Positions 53,368 through 62,102 of a stretch of DNA of 64,000 nucleotides are shown piece by piece. Positions within the stretch are counted from its first letter, which is position 1. Every line of letters begins with the position of its first letter. The DNA comes from Natronoglycomyces albus (GTDB lineage Bacteria > Actinomycetota > Actinomycetes > Mycobacteriales > Micromonosporaceae), in NCBI RefSeq assembly GCF_016925535.1, contig NZ_CP070496.1, positions 2,976,001-3,040,000 of the forward strand, given 5' to 3'. Under the pieces are notes generated by a model. It made no database searches. It was given only the letters and a program-made list of their open reading frames with translations, and was not told where the DNA came from. A program made the position numbers and the translations under genes.

Positions 53368-54056
53368 TCATCCCTGCTCTTCGGCTGAACCAGCGGCGCC
53401 CGCAACTGACCGCGGCGACGAGCCCGCGGCCCGGCCTCCTCGGAGGCAATCTGCTGTTGTAGCTGGGTAATGCCGTGCAACAGCGCCTCCGGACGCGGCG
53501 GACAGCCAGGGACATAGACGTCAACGGGAATGATCTGATCGACCCCCTTCGTCACGCTATAGGAATCCCAGTAAGGTCCGCCCGAGTTCGAACACGCGCC
53601 GAAGGAAATAACATACTTCGGCTCCGGCATCTGGTCGTAAAGACGCTTGACAGCCGGGGCCATCTTGTCAGTCACCGTCCCCGACACCACCATCAAATCC
53701 GCCTGGCGGGGACTGTGCGCAAAGGGAATCACCCCGAGCCTCATAAAGTCATGGCGGCTCATGGAAGCTGCGATGAACTCGATGGCGCAACAGGCCAGCC
53801 CAAAGTTAAACACCCACAGTGAATAACGGCGGCCCCAGTTAAGAATGAAACGAATCGGCTCGCCCAGCACTCCCCCGATACCGCCAGTACCGAAACGGCC
53901 AGAGGTGAGACCACTACCGCGCCGGGCCGGAATAGGCAGACTCACCAACGCCGAGCTTTCCGAATCGGAATGTCTCACAGCAGGAGCCCGCGATGAAGAG
54001 CCCTCGCCAGTGGCACCGGCGGAATCCGTGTTCTCCTCGGCCGGATCTACTGCCAT
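53364..54056 (-). CDS. nuoB: NADH-quinone oxidoreductase subunit B
   Basis: 230 residues. The N2 cluster ligands Cys89, Cys90, Cys155 and Cys185 are all present ([29 protein letters not shown]). An N-terminal extension of about 65 residues (Gly/Ser-rich) precedes the core and is not seen in typical NuoB. It accepts electrons for the terminal cluster. It overlaps nuoA by ten bases and nuoC by four. Confidence 0.95.
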   Translation of the reverse strand: MAVDPAEENTDSAGATGEGSSSRAPAVRHSDSESSALVSLPIPARRGSGLTSGRFGTGGIGGVLGEPIRFILNWGRRYSLWVFNFGLACCAIEFIAASMSRHDFMRLGVIPFAHSPRQADLMVVSGTVTDKMAPAVKRLYDQMPEPKYVISFGACSNSGGPYWDSYSVTKGVDQIIPVDVYVPGCPPRPEALLHGITQLQQQIASEEAGPRARRRGQLRAPLVQPKSRDE

Positions 54057-54415
54057 TTCAAGACCCCTTTACGCCACGCGTAGGCCAACCCGAGAGCCAA
54101 CACCCCAACAAAAATTCCCATCTCCACCGTGGCAATAAGCCCAAAGTCAGCGAAAACGACCGCCCACGGGAAAATGAAAACAGCCTCCACCGCGAACAGA
54201 ACGAACAAGAACGCGTAAACGTAGTAGCGGATCTCAACCTGGGCCCAGCCGCTGCCAACCGGATCAACCCCGCACTCGTACGTCTCAGCCTTGGCCGCCG
54301 ACGGGTCGTTACGACGCAGCAGCCAATTGGCCATCGACGCCACAAACACGAAACCAATGCCAACGGCCAACAGCAGCCCCAAGGTCAGGTAACTGTGCAG
54401 ATAGGTGGCGGCCAT
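54047..54415 (-). CDS. nuoA: NADH-quinone oxidoreductase subunit A
   Basis: 122 residues with three TM helices: [40 protein letters not shown] and [19 protein letters not shown]. The [28 protein letters not shown] signature is typical. It is the first gene of a four-gene nuo run. A TAGGGT hexamer six bases before the ATG hints at a leaderless mRNA. Confidence 0.95.
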   Translation of the reverse strand: MAATYLHSYLTLGLLLAVGIGFVFVASMANWLLRRNDPSAAKAETYECGVDPVGSGWAQVEIRYYVYAFLFVLFAVEAVFIFPWAVVFADFGLIATVEMGIFVGVLALGLAYAWRKGVLKWQ

Positions 54416-54421
54416 ATGCCC

Positions 54422-54427
54422 ACCCTA
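54422..54427 (-). promoter_or_regulatory. predicted -10 of the nuoABCH operon
   Basis: On the minus strand TAGGGT is followed by six bases and the nuoA ATG at 54415. The -35 is weak (TTCCCA at about 18 bases). It is a leaderless arrangement. Confidence 0.4.
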
Positions 54428-54621
54428 GTAGCTCCATGGGCTTTTTGGGAAGATGTCGCATTCGAGCGTGGCAGACCTGTTATCTGGTCGCCAGCTAGCC
54501 GCCAGCGAACCCCTACAGCATCGCAACCGGTTCACTTTCGCGCTGTGGGCGCTGAAAGCCGCTTCCCTTGCGAAGGCAGCGCCTATTGCCTCCCACATGC
54601 CTAAGGGCCCCCTAACCCAGA

Positions 54622-54661
54622 AAGTGGTGTGGCCCCGGCATATGCCGGGGCCACACCACTT
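54622..54661. terminator. 40-bp perfect palindrome upstream of nuoA and downstream of oppF
   Basis: Left arm starts AAGTGGTGTGGCCCCGGC and the centre is CATATG. Every one of 20 pairs matches. It lies 170 bases beyond the minus-strand opp ATPase stop and about 200 before nuoA, and is likely the opp operon terminator. Confidence 0.6.
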
Positions 54662-54674
54662 AACGCTACGCCAC

Positions 54675-54792
54675 CGGTGGAGGCGATGAAGCTTCACACG
54701 TGACGCCTTGCTTCACCAGCCGCCTCCGGAGGAGGCGGCGAGATCCAGCGCCGCTCGACGCTTCACCAACCGCCTCCAAAGGAGGCGATGAG
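54675..54792. repeat. short repeats rich in GGAGGC / GCCTCC
   Basis: The unit 'GCTTCACCA[G/A]CCGCCTCC' occurs twice (about 54710-54727 and 54760-54777), and GGAGGCGATGA occurs at 54679 and 54781. The stem GCCGCCTCC with GGAGGCGGC (about 54719-54739) folds on itself. The region is a cluster of palindromic units. No coding sense is seen. Confidence 0.6.
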
Positions 54793-54811
54793 GCTCTGCA
54801 CTGAGTTTTTT

Positions 54812-54862
54812 ACTTTGCAGAACCACATCGCCTTTAGAAAAGGCGATGTGGTTCTGCAAAGT
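54812..54862 (-). terminator. 24-bp perfect hairpin overlapping the end of oppF
   Basis: Arms 54812-54835 and 54839-54862 with a three-base loop AGA. The left side starts ACTTTGCAGAACC. The last nine codons of the minus-strand ATPase lie inside the right arm, and its stop is in the loop region. The T-run GTTTTTT lies on the plus-strand 5' side. Its role is uncertain: terminator or mRNA-stability element. Confidence 0.6.
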
Positions 54863-55880
54863 GACACGCGGCCAGAGTTTGGCCAGGGTGGTCAGACCGC
54901 AAGACCGGCAGCTCCTCAATGCAGCGCTGCTTGTCCGAGTCGCCCAGTTCCTGGAACTTCGGGCAACGGGTGCGGAAGCGGCAGCCCGACGGGGGCTTGC
55001 TCGGGTTCGGCACGTCACCTGTGAGAACGATGCGCTCACGAGACCGTTCAAGTTGCGGGTCAGGCAACGGAATCGCCGACATGAGCGCCTGGGTGTAGGG
55101 GTGAGCCGCACCAGCGAACAGCTGTTCGGTCGTACCCTGCTCCACGATCTTGCCCAAGTACATAACCGCGACCCGGTTGGCGATGTGTCGCACCACCGAC
55201 AGGTCGTGCGACACGAACAGGTAAGACAGGCCCAGCTCTTCCTGGAGTTCCTCCAGCATGTTGATCACACCGGCCTGAATAGACACGTCCAGCGCGCTAA
55301 CAGGCTCATCTAGCATCAACACGCGCGGCTCCAGCGCCAAAGCCCGGGCCACCCCGATACGCTGCCGCTGCCCACCCGAGAACTCGTGCGGGTAGCGGTT
55401 ACGGTGCTCGGGGTTCATACCCACGCGCTGCAGCAGGTAGTTGACGCGCTCACGTCCACCATCCTTGAACAGGTTGTGAATACGCAGCGGCTCGGCGATG
55501 ATCTCGAAAACCGTCATACGCGGGTTCAGCGAAGCGAACGGGTCCTGAAACACCAGCTGCATGTCCCGCCGAATCGGCTGCATCTTCTTGCGCGACAGCT
55601 TCGTCAGGTCCTTGTCCTGGTAGAACACGCTACCCGACGTGGGCGAGATGAGATTCATCATCAGACGAGCGGTCGTGGATTTACCACAACCGGATTCGCC
55701 CACCAGCGCCAACGTCTCATTGGCGGCGATGTCGAGCGACACGTCGCACACCGCGTGAACGTCACCGATCTTGCGACGAATGACGCCCTTGGACCGCACC
55801 GGGAAGTGCTTGACGAGGTTACTCCCCGAAATAACTGGCTTCGCGGTCGTGTCGTTGGTGTCTTCGGTCAGAACGTTCAT
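54834..55880 (-). CDS. oligopeptide/dipeptide ABC transporter ATP-binding protein (OppF/DppF-like)
   Basis: 348 residues. Walker A LVGESGCGKSTTARL, signature EFSGGQRQRIGVARAL, Walker B RVLMLDEPVSALD and H-loop VSHDLSVV are intact. The C-terminal oligopeptide-transporter domain (GCRFRTRCPKFQELG) with Cys near PSGCRFRTRC is the OppF/DppF signature. Last gene of the operon; its end is inside a long hairpin. Its ATG directly abuts the stop of the previous gene (TAAATG). Confidence 0.93.
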   Translation of the reverse strand: MNVLTEDTNDTTAKPVISGSNLVKHFPVRSKGVIRRKIGDVHAVCDVSLDIAANETLALVGESGCGKSTTARLMMNLISPTSGSVFYQDKDLTKLSRKKMQPIRRDMQLVFQDPFASLNPRMTVFEIIAEPLRIHNLFKDGGRERVNYLLQRVGMNPEHRNRYPHEFSGGQRQRIGVARALALEPRVLMLDEPVSALDVSIQAGVINMLEELQEELGLSYLFVSHDLSVVRHIANRVAVMYLGKIVEQGTTEQLFAGAAHPYTQALMSAIPLPDPQLERSRERIVLTGDVPNPSKPPSGCRFRTRCPKFQELGDSDKQRCIEELPVLRSDHPGQTLAACHFAEPHRLF

Positions 55881-56984
55881 TTACCGTCCCTCCCCTTCAA
55901 CAGTGTGGTCGACATCCATGTCCTCGTAATTGGCGTGAATGAAGACGTCTTGCGGCCTCTTGCCCTCAAGCTGCTCGGCAAAGTGGCACGCCGAAACGTG
56001 GCCCTCGCCGACCTGGAGCAGGTCCGGTTCGGTCTCATGGCAAATGTCCTGCGCCATCGGGCAGCGCGGTGCGAAAGGACAACTCGGCGGCAGGTTTAGC
56101 ATCGACGGAGGCGTCCCGTTAACCGGAGTCAACCGGCGGCCGCGAGCCTCGTCCATACGTGGCAGCGAACCGACCAAGCCCAACGAATACGGCATCCGCG
56201 GACGATAGAAGATATCGTCCACCGTGCCGACCTCGACGGGCTTGCCGGCATACATCACCAAAACGCGGTCAGTGTGACCGGCGATGACACCCAAGTCGTG
56301 GGTAATCAGCACCATGGCCGCGTTGACCTCGTTGCGAGCCGCCTCCAGTGCCTCGAGCACCTGCGCTTGGACTGTCACGTCCAAGGCGGTGGTCGGCTCG
56401 TCGGCGATGATGACGTCCGGGTTGTTGGCCATCGCGATCGCGATCACGATGCGCTGCCGCATTCCACCGGATAGCTCGTGCGGGTAGGAGTCGACGCGCT
56501 GCTCCGGGTTCGGAATCCCGACCGTTTGCAGGAGGTCGATCGCCCGGGCGCGAGCTTCCTTCTTCTTGACGTCCTTGTGGTGCACCTGGATGGCCTCGGC
56601 CAGCTGGAACCCGACGGTGTAGACCGGGTTGAGCGACGTCAGCGGGTCCTGGAAGATCATCGAGATCTTCCGTCCTCTAATCGGCGAAATCTGGGCGTCA
56701 GTCAAGCCCAGCATTTCGCTGCCCATCAGCTTGACCGACCCGGTGATCTGCGCGGTCTTCGGCAGCAGGCCCATGATCGCGGAGGAGGTCACGGACTTAC
56801 CCGACCCCGACTCACCCACGATGCCCAAGGACTCACCGCGACGAAGCTGATAGCTCACGCCACGCACGGCCGTGACTAGGCCGTCGTCGGTCGGGAAGGA
56901 AACGTGGAGGTTGTCCACGTCCAGCACGACTTCTCCACGTGCTCCGCCAGTGGCGGTCGAGGAATCTGTTGCGGGCATATTCAT
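55881..56984 (-). CDS. oligopeptide/dipeptide ABC transporter ATP-binding protein (OppD/DppD-like)
   Basis: 367 residues. Walker A GIVGESGSGKSVTSSA, signature HELSGGMRQRIVIAIAM, Walker B DVIIADEPTTALDV and H-loop ITHDLGVI are present. The C-terminal oligopeptide/dipeptide domain with LPPSCPFAPRCPMAQDIC follows. A C-terminal tail of about 35 residues (EGKRPQDVFIHANYEDMDVDHTVEGEGR) is extra. It energises uptake with the next gene's product. Its ATG lies about two bases after the oppC stop. Confidence 0.93.
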   Translation of the reverse strand: MNMPATDSSTATGGARGEVVLDVDNLHVSFPTDDGLVTAVRGVSYQLRRGESLGIVGESGSGKSVTSSAIMGLLPKTAQITGSVKLMGSEMLGLTDAQISPIRGRKISMIFQDPLTSLNPVYTVGFQLAEAIQVHHKDVKKKEARARAIDLLQTVGIPNPEQRVDSYPHELSGGMRQRIVIAIAMANNPDVIIADEPTTALDVTVQAQVLEALEAARNEVNAAMVLITHDLGVIAGHTDRVLVMYAGKPVEVGTVDDIFYRPRMPYSLGLVGSLPRMDEARGRRLTPVNGTPPSMLNLPPSCPFAPRCPMAQDICHETEPDLLQVGEGHVSACHFAEQLEGKRPQDVFIHANYEDMDVDHTVEGEGR

Positions 56985-56986
56985 GC

Positions 56987-57925
56987 TTATCGCCTCACCA
57001 TCGTCTGTCGCGGGTCCATCGCGTCGCGGAGGCCGTCACCAATGAAGTTGATCGTCAGCGCGATCATGATGATGAAAATACCTGGCACATAGAACAGGTA
57101 CCAACGTTCGGTAAACGGTGCCCCTCGGGCGTCATTGATCAGTAGACCCAGGGAAGTGTCCGGTGGCTGAATACCGAGACCCAGGAAGGATAGGGTCGCC
57201 TCCGCGAGAATCGCGAACGCGATCTGCAAGGTGGCCGACACCAAAATGACACTCATCGTGTTCGGCAACAAGTGCCGGAAGATGATGCGAAGGTCTGTCG
57301 CACCCAGCGACTTGGCCGCCTCGATGAATTCCTTCTCACGCAGCGACAGCACTTCAGCGCGGACCACACGGGCCGTACCCAACCAGCCGAATAGGCCGAT
57401 GATGAGAGCCATGTGGAACCAGGTGGCACCGCCACGGATCTGACCGGCGAGGGCGGCCGTGATCACCAGGAACGGAATGACGAACATGATCTCCATGAAG
57501 CGCGAGATCACCGCGTCGATCATGCCACGGAAGTACCCGGCTACAGCCCCAATGATAGCGCCCAGGCCGGTGGAGAGCAGGGCCACGAGGAAGGCCACCT
57601 TGAGCGACTGCCCGGTGGCGCGCATGGTGGTACCGAACATGTCGCGTCCGGCCCGGTTGGTCCCGAAGGGGTGTTCGGCCGAGGGCGGTTCCCACGGCAG
57701 CAAGTCGGGGTTGACCCGGTAGTCGTATTTCCACAGGTGCGGACCGATAAAGGCAAACGCCACGATGATCAAGAAGACGATTAGCGAGCCCACAGCCAGC
57801 TTGTGCCGGAAGAACCGGGTCATAATCATCTGTAGCTGCGTGCGTTCTTTGGACGTGATCGCCTCTGCGTCGACACGCTTGCCGCCGCCGGCGGGTTGAG
57901 TGGTAGGTGTAGTCGTGTTACTCAT
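56987..57925 (-). CDS. ABC transporter permease (OppC/DppC-like)
   Basis: 312 residues from ATG 57925, chosen because GAGGA lies six bases before; the longer frame starts 18 bases earlier. Six TM helices are seen. The EAA loop that contacts the ATPases is EFIEAAKSLGATDLRIIFRHLLPN. The N-terminus is a soluble tail (TTTPTTQPAGGGKRVDAEAITSKERTQLQMI). It overlaps the oppB stop by eight bases. Confidence 0.93.
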   Translation of the reverse strand: MSNTTTPTTQPAGGGKRVDAEAITSKERTQLQMIMTRFFRHKLAVGSLIVFLIIVAFAFIGPHLWKYDYRVNPDLLPWEPPSAEHPFGTNRAGRDMFGTTMRATGQSLKVAFLVALLSTGLGAIIGAVAGYFRGMIDAVISRFMEIMFVIPFLVITAALAGQIRGGATWFHMALIIGLFGWLGTARVVRAEVLSLREKEFIEAAKSLGATDLRIIFRHLLPNTMSVILVSATLQIAFAILAEATLSFLGLGIQPPDTSLGLLINDARGAPFTERWYLFYVPGIFIIMIALTINFIGDGLRDAMDPRQTMVRR

Positions 57926-58940
57926 ATCGAATCCTCGGGTCAAGTACGCCGTACAGCAGGTCGGAGACCAAAATGCCGATCAGGACTAGGATGCCGGAAA
58001 TCAACAGGAACGCCATGAGGGCGAACGCGTCGGTGTTCCGAATTGTTTCGATCGCGTACTGACCGAGTCCACGCCAACCAAAGATCTGCTCGATGACCAC
58101 CGAGCCACCCAGCGCGGTCGCGACACCCAGCGGGCCGAAGGTCGCGATCGGGATCAGGGCGGTACGCAGAGCGTGCCGCCGCATGACCGTGCCATTGCGG
58201 ACGCCCTTGGCCCGAGCCAGTCGCACATAGTCGGAGTTGAGAACCTCCAGCATCGCCGCACGCTGATAACGGGCGGCCGCCGCGTAGCCGGTCAACATCA
58301 ACACGAATGTGGGGATGATCAGATACGGCATGGCGTCCACGAACACCTCCCAAGGATTACCTTGGAAGCCTGCCGAGGAATCTCGATAAGTCTTAAATAC
58401 GCTGGTGCTGAACAGCTGATTAAGCTGCACCCCAGCTTCCTTCATAAACGCCGCGAACCAGAACGTCGGCATCGCCAACGCCAGGAAGCCGACAAATGTC
58501 AGCACGTAGTCCACTATTGAATACTGCCGGACCGCCGAGATCACACCAGTGATGATGGCCAGACCGATCGAGGCAAACGTGGCGAACAGGACCAAACGCA
58601 GGGTGACCATGAATCGGCTGCCGATTTCCTCGCCGATGTCATGGGAGGGCCCTTGCACGGACGGCCCCCACTTTCCCTGGATGAGACCGATGTCGCCGCG
58701 GTTCTCAGGGATGCCTGTCAGCCACAGCCAGTACCGTTCAGGCGTGGAGCGGTCGTAATAGAGCCGCGCCTCGATGGCCTGAATGGTCTCTGGCGGGACC
58801 TCTTCACCGGACTGCTGCAGTTGGAACACTTGTTCCTGAACTGGGTCTCCGGAAATTTCCACTAGGACAAACGCGAGCATTGATGCCCCGATAAGAACCG
58901 GAATCATCATCAACAGGCGTCGTATTGTAAAGACAACCAT
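57918..58940 (-). CDS. ABC transporter permease (OppB/DppB-like)
   Basis: 340 residues. It has an N-terminal TM (TIRRLLMMIPVLIGASMLAFVLVEI) and five more, and the EAA loop EVLNSDYVRLARAKGVRNGTVMRRHALRTALIP. An extracytoplasmic insert of about 80 residues (VQEQVFQLQQSGEEVPPETIQ ... PENRGDIGL) is longer than in E. coli OppB. GAGGAA precedes the ATG. It pairs with the OppC-like protein. Confidence 0.93.
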   Translation of the reverse strand: MVVFTIRRLLMMIPVLIGASMLAFVLVEISGDPVQEQVFQLQQSGEEVPPETIQAIEARLYYDRSTPERYWLWLTGIPENRGDIGLIQGKWGPSVQGPSHDIGEEIGSRFMVTLRLVLFATFASIGLAIITGVISAVRQYSIVDYVLTFVGFLALAMPTFWFAAFMKEAGVQLNQLFSTSVFKTYRDSSAGFQGNPWEVFVDAMPYLIIPTFVLMLTGYAAAARYQRAAMLEVLNSDYVRLARAKGVRNGTVMRRHALRTALIPIATFGPLGVATALGGSVVIEQIFGWRGLGQYAIETIRNTDAFALMAFLLISGILVLIGILVSDLLYGVLDPRIRYE

Positions 58941-59457
58941 GTTTCCTCGTAACTTTTCTTGGGCGGGACCAGAGTTAGCGAAGCGCGGTGCTGTTTTTCA
59001 TATGCGCCCCGCCGCTGCCGGCCGGGGTGTGTCATTCCGACCTGCTGGCGGCTCTGGGAGGTGAGTGGGTGGACCCGACGAGGTTCCGCTGGCTGTGGTG
59101 CCCCACTGCTGGGGCACTCGGACCGGGATCCCACTTAGGTAGTGGCGAGAGCCTACAGGCCCTCACCACCTGGCCGAGCCGGGTTCGGATGCGAGTCAGT
59201 GTGGGTGGTACACCTCCTCCTTAGCTACCCGGCTGCGACACAGGCTGATTCTCCATGAGGCGTCGGGCCAGAGCCCTCCGCCCCAGGTCTTCGCGCTGCT
59301 GTTGCCTCGATACTGCTGCCACTGGTCATGTTGTCCCAGCTTAGGCCGCATACTGCGGTCTGGGGTGGCAAAGACGGGGATAAACGCACCTTTTGGGGCG
59401 AAAATCCTCCGTTGCGGTAGGAGGCGCGCAAAGGGGAGAGAATCAGCCTGTGTCGAG
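58941..59457. other. intergenic region between permease and binding-protein genes
   Basis: About 517 bases with no credible gene. Sub-motifs such as CCGCATACTGCGG form only short stems. It may include a terminator for oppA2 and the promoter of oppB, but I cannot locate them. Confidence 0.4.
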
Positions 59458-61197
59458 TTATGCATCGATAACTCCCCATTCGGCCATGTTGTAGAGGGCT
59501 CGCATGTTGGAAGCCCAGTTATCGCGAACGTTGACCATACGGTCAGACACCATGATCACTACCTGCGTATCTGCCAGCGGGAGTGAATAGGCCTGAGCGA
59601 TGGCCGCTTCAACTGCTGCGTTGGTTCTCTTCGCTGCCTCATCCATGTCGGTGGTTTGTTTGATTGCCTCGACCAGCTCATCAAGTTCGGGGTCATCAAG
59701 TTTCCCGAAGTTGCTGGCCGAGTCGCTAGACCAGTACTGACTGGGCGCGCCTGTGAACGTTGGGGTGCCGCTCCAGGTGAATGCGACCAGGTCGTAGTTC
59801 TGTTCGCTGAGCACCGTGGTCAATTGACCGGCGGAGATGGACTCGAGGATGACCTCGACTCCCATTTCTCCAAGCTGTTGTTGGACCATTTCGGAAACAG
59901 CCTGCATGTCGGCGTCATCCGCGTTGGCCCGCATGGTCAGACTTACCTGATTACCCTCTGCGTCCAACAGTTCGCCCGAGCTCGAGTGCGTGTATCCGGC
60001 GTCCACGAGCAATTCGTGAGCCATCGTGACGTCGCCCGAACCTTGACCGGTGAGGGTCAGATGGTCGACGTGGTGGTCATCGGAGTTGCGGAAGATGTGG
60101 TTGGTCTTGCGCTCGACGCTAGGTTGCACGAGCCCAACAGTGGAGTCGTTGAGCGTATCCACATCGATCATGGTGAAAATGGCGCGACGTAGCTCGAGGT
60201 CATCCACCGAGTTGGTGTTGAAGTCAATGTGCGTCCACGAAGGCCCCTCATGAATGCGGTAGCGAATGCCATCGGCTCTGGCCAGTTGGCTGATCATTTC
60301 GGCCGAGACTGAGGCGGGGGCGGCGCCGTCAACGCTGCCCTGCCGGATCTCGGTGATGATTTCGGAGGGCTCGATCACCTGGAGCGTGATGGAATCGAGG
60401 CTGACCTCGGCGCTACCGGCGTAGTCGGGGTTGGGTTCATAGATCACATAGTCGCCAGCGACGCCATCGCTGATGCGAAAGGGGCCGGCGGACCACGTGG
60501 GAACAGTGTCGTCCAAGTATTCCGAGGAGGCGGCCATGACTTCGGCATCGTGGCGCCAGTCGGTGAACCCGGCTGCTTCGACAATGTGAGCAGGATGGGT
60601 CACGACGGTGTGGTAGAGCCACTCCGGGTCGAGGTGTCCCTCTTCGTAGGTCACGACGATGGTGCCCTCGTCGGTCTCGTCGATGCGCGCGACATTGCCG
60701 CCGTAGGCACGGGAGGCCACAGAGCAGTCCAGGCACTTCTCGGAGTCTCCCGAGAGCTGGTACCAGCTGTAAATGAAGTCGTCGAGAGTGACGGGGTTAC
60801 CGTCACCCCAGTTGGCGTCCTCGTTCAGTTCGTACTCCACCTGCATCGGAGATTGCGAAATCATGGTCGGTTCATTGGCCCAAAGGGCATCGTTATAGTC
60901 CCAGGTTCCGTCTGGCTGCCAGAATCCGGTTTCGGTACTGAGGCCCGCTAGGGCCTGGTACTTCTGCACGTTGAGGTTCTCGGCGCGAACCACGTTCCAG
61001 CCTTGCCAAGCGTTGTCGAGCGCCCAGGTAATGTCACCACCTTTCGAGCGCTCACCTGAATTACAGGTTGTCGGGCTGTCGTCGCAGTCCTCGAATCCCA
61101 CGGTGTCCTCAATATCGCCGTTGGCGCAGGCGGCGAGGACGATCGCGGTCGAGGTTGCGAGAGCAACTCCGACGACCGATTTTCTCTTCACGTACAT
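59458..61197 (-). CDS. peptide/oligopeptide-binding lipoprotein, paralogue 2
   Basis: 579 residues. The lipobox is VLAAC (Cys24) after MYVKRKSVVGVALATSTAI. The mature protein has the solute-binding family 5 pattern: PMQVEYELNEDANWGDGNPVTLDDFIYSWYQLSG, GPFRISDGVAGDYVIYEPNPDY, and ASNFGKLDDPELDELVEAI. A Cys pair follows the lipobox (FEDCDDSPTTCNSGER), and another pair CLDC occurs later. A GAGGAGAAGG site lies just before the ATG. It should capture a peptide or similar ligand for the adjacent permease. Confidence 0.93.
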   Translation of the reverse strand: MYVKRKSVVGVALATSTAIVLAACANGDIEDTVGFEDCDDSPTTCNSGERSKGGDITWALDNAWQGWNVVRAENLNVQKYQALAGLSTETGFWQPDGTWDYNDALWANEPTMISQSPMQVEYELNEDANWGDGNPVTLDDFIYSWYQLSGDSEKCLDCSVASRAYGGNVARIDETDEGTIVVTYEEGHLDPEWLYHTVVTHPAHIVEAAGFTDWRHDAEVMAASSEYLDDTVPTWSAGPFRISDGVAGDYVIYEPNPDYAGSAEVSLDSITLQVIEPSEIITEIRQGSVDGAAPASVSAEMISQLARADGIRYRIHEGPSWTHIDFNTNSVDDLELRRAIFTMIDVDTLNDSTVGLVQPSVERKTNHIFRNSDDHHVDHLTLTGQGSGDVTMAHELLVDAGYTHSSSGELLDAEGNQVSLTMRANADDADMQAVSEMVQQQLGEMGVEVILESISAGQLTTVLSEQNYDLVAFTWSGTPTFTGAPSQYWSSDSASNFGKLDDPELDELVEAIKQTTDMDEAAKRTNAAVEAAIAQAYSLPLADTQVVIMVSDRMVNVRDNWASNMRALYNMAEWGVIDA

Positions 61198-61878
61198 CCT
61201 TCTCCTCTTAAATCACACGCGAAGCAGCCGATACCCGCAGGTTCGTGACCGCATCCACACAGCCACGGGGATTCTCGAAACCAGGTGCACTCTGGTCGAT
61301 ATATGGTGGAGAATCGCCTCGGCCGATACGCGTGACGTGCCATACAGCCTTGCACATAAGAGGCGCAATTCCCCTCACTGAAAGAAACCTGGTCTCCAAC
61401 CGTGATCGGACCGTTATCAGCACCGATTGAAGTCCGCTTTATTCACTTGAATTCGCAAGCACATATGTTTGCTAATTTATTTTGCAATTGCCCACTCAGC
61501 GTCACTCGACGCGATTGAGCACCTACGGAATGCGAACATGAGAGCTGTATCACCGTGCTGTATCCCAGGTCACCCCTCCGTTATCATTCCGCAATAATGC
61601 GGACCTTATGAATGTTTATTCGGTGGATTTCCCTATCCCCATTGGACTATTACCCGAATTTTCCACTAATTGAATGCGCTATTCATTCACTCAAATCAGA
61701 TGTTTTCCGATTGGGGATAATACGATCGTCGAACCCACTAGGCCTATTTAGCCGATGGTGCGCATCACGAAATGGGCGCTCATTCTCCACAGCTGACAAC
61801 GGACGCATCCCAAGGCAGACGCGCCCTGCGGGCACCACAAGGCCCCAGAACGCGCCCACAGGTAACGGGCAAAGAAAA

Positions 61879-61905
61879 TGGGTGGAGGGCGTAGCCCTCC
61901 ACCCA
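61879..61905 (-). terminator. intrinsic terminator downstream of oppA1
   Basis: A 12-bp perfect stem TGGGTGGAGGGC with three-base loop. On the minus strand it is followed by TTTTCTTT, a usable U-tract, so it is a canonical terminator for the first binding-protein gene. Confidence 0.75.
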
Positions 61906-61976
61906 CAGCTGTGAGCATATTCCCTTTATTCGATTTTTATTAGCTCGATGGGCTGTATCCGCATTGTGTTTGTTAA

Positions 61977-62008
61977 CTCGTGAGGCCAATGTGAACTGGC
62001 CTCACGAG
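61977..62008 (-). terminator. hairpin closer to oppA1 stop
   Basis: A 12-bp perfect stem CTCGTGAGGCCA with eight-base loop, about 95 bases after the oppA1 stop. With the next hairpin it forms a double terminator or attenuates read-through into oppA2. Confidence 0.55.
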
Positions 62009-62102
62009 CGATGTGCGGAGCTATGGAGCTTCAGCCCGGGCGAACAAGCTAGCGTCCAAGGGCACAAGGCCCCCTTTCCCTAACCCAACGAGCTGACGTG
62101 CG

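Larger units (their letters stand above)
61198..62102. other. long AT-rich intergenic region between the two binding-protein genes
   Basis: About 905 bases with no recognisable gene. The part 61430-61850 is clearly AT-rich. The right part holds two hairpins that could end the oppA1 transcript. The left part should hold the oppA2 promoter. Confidence 0.5.

Noticed and set aside
54713-55111. Minus-strand frame that encodes almost the same peptide as a plus-strand frame
   Set aside because: This is an artefact of the 24-bp inverted repeat; neither frame is a gene.
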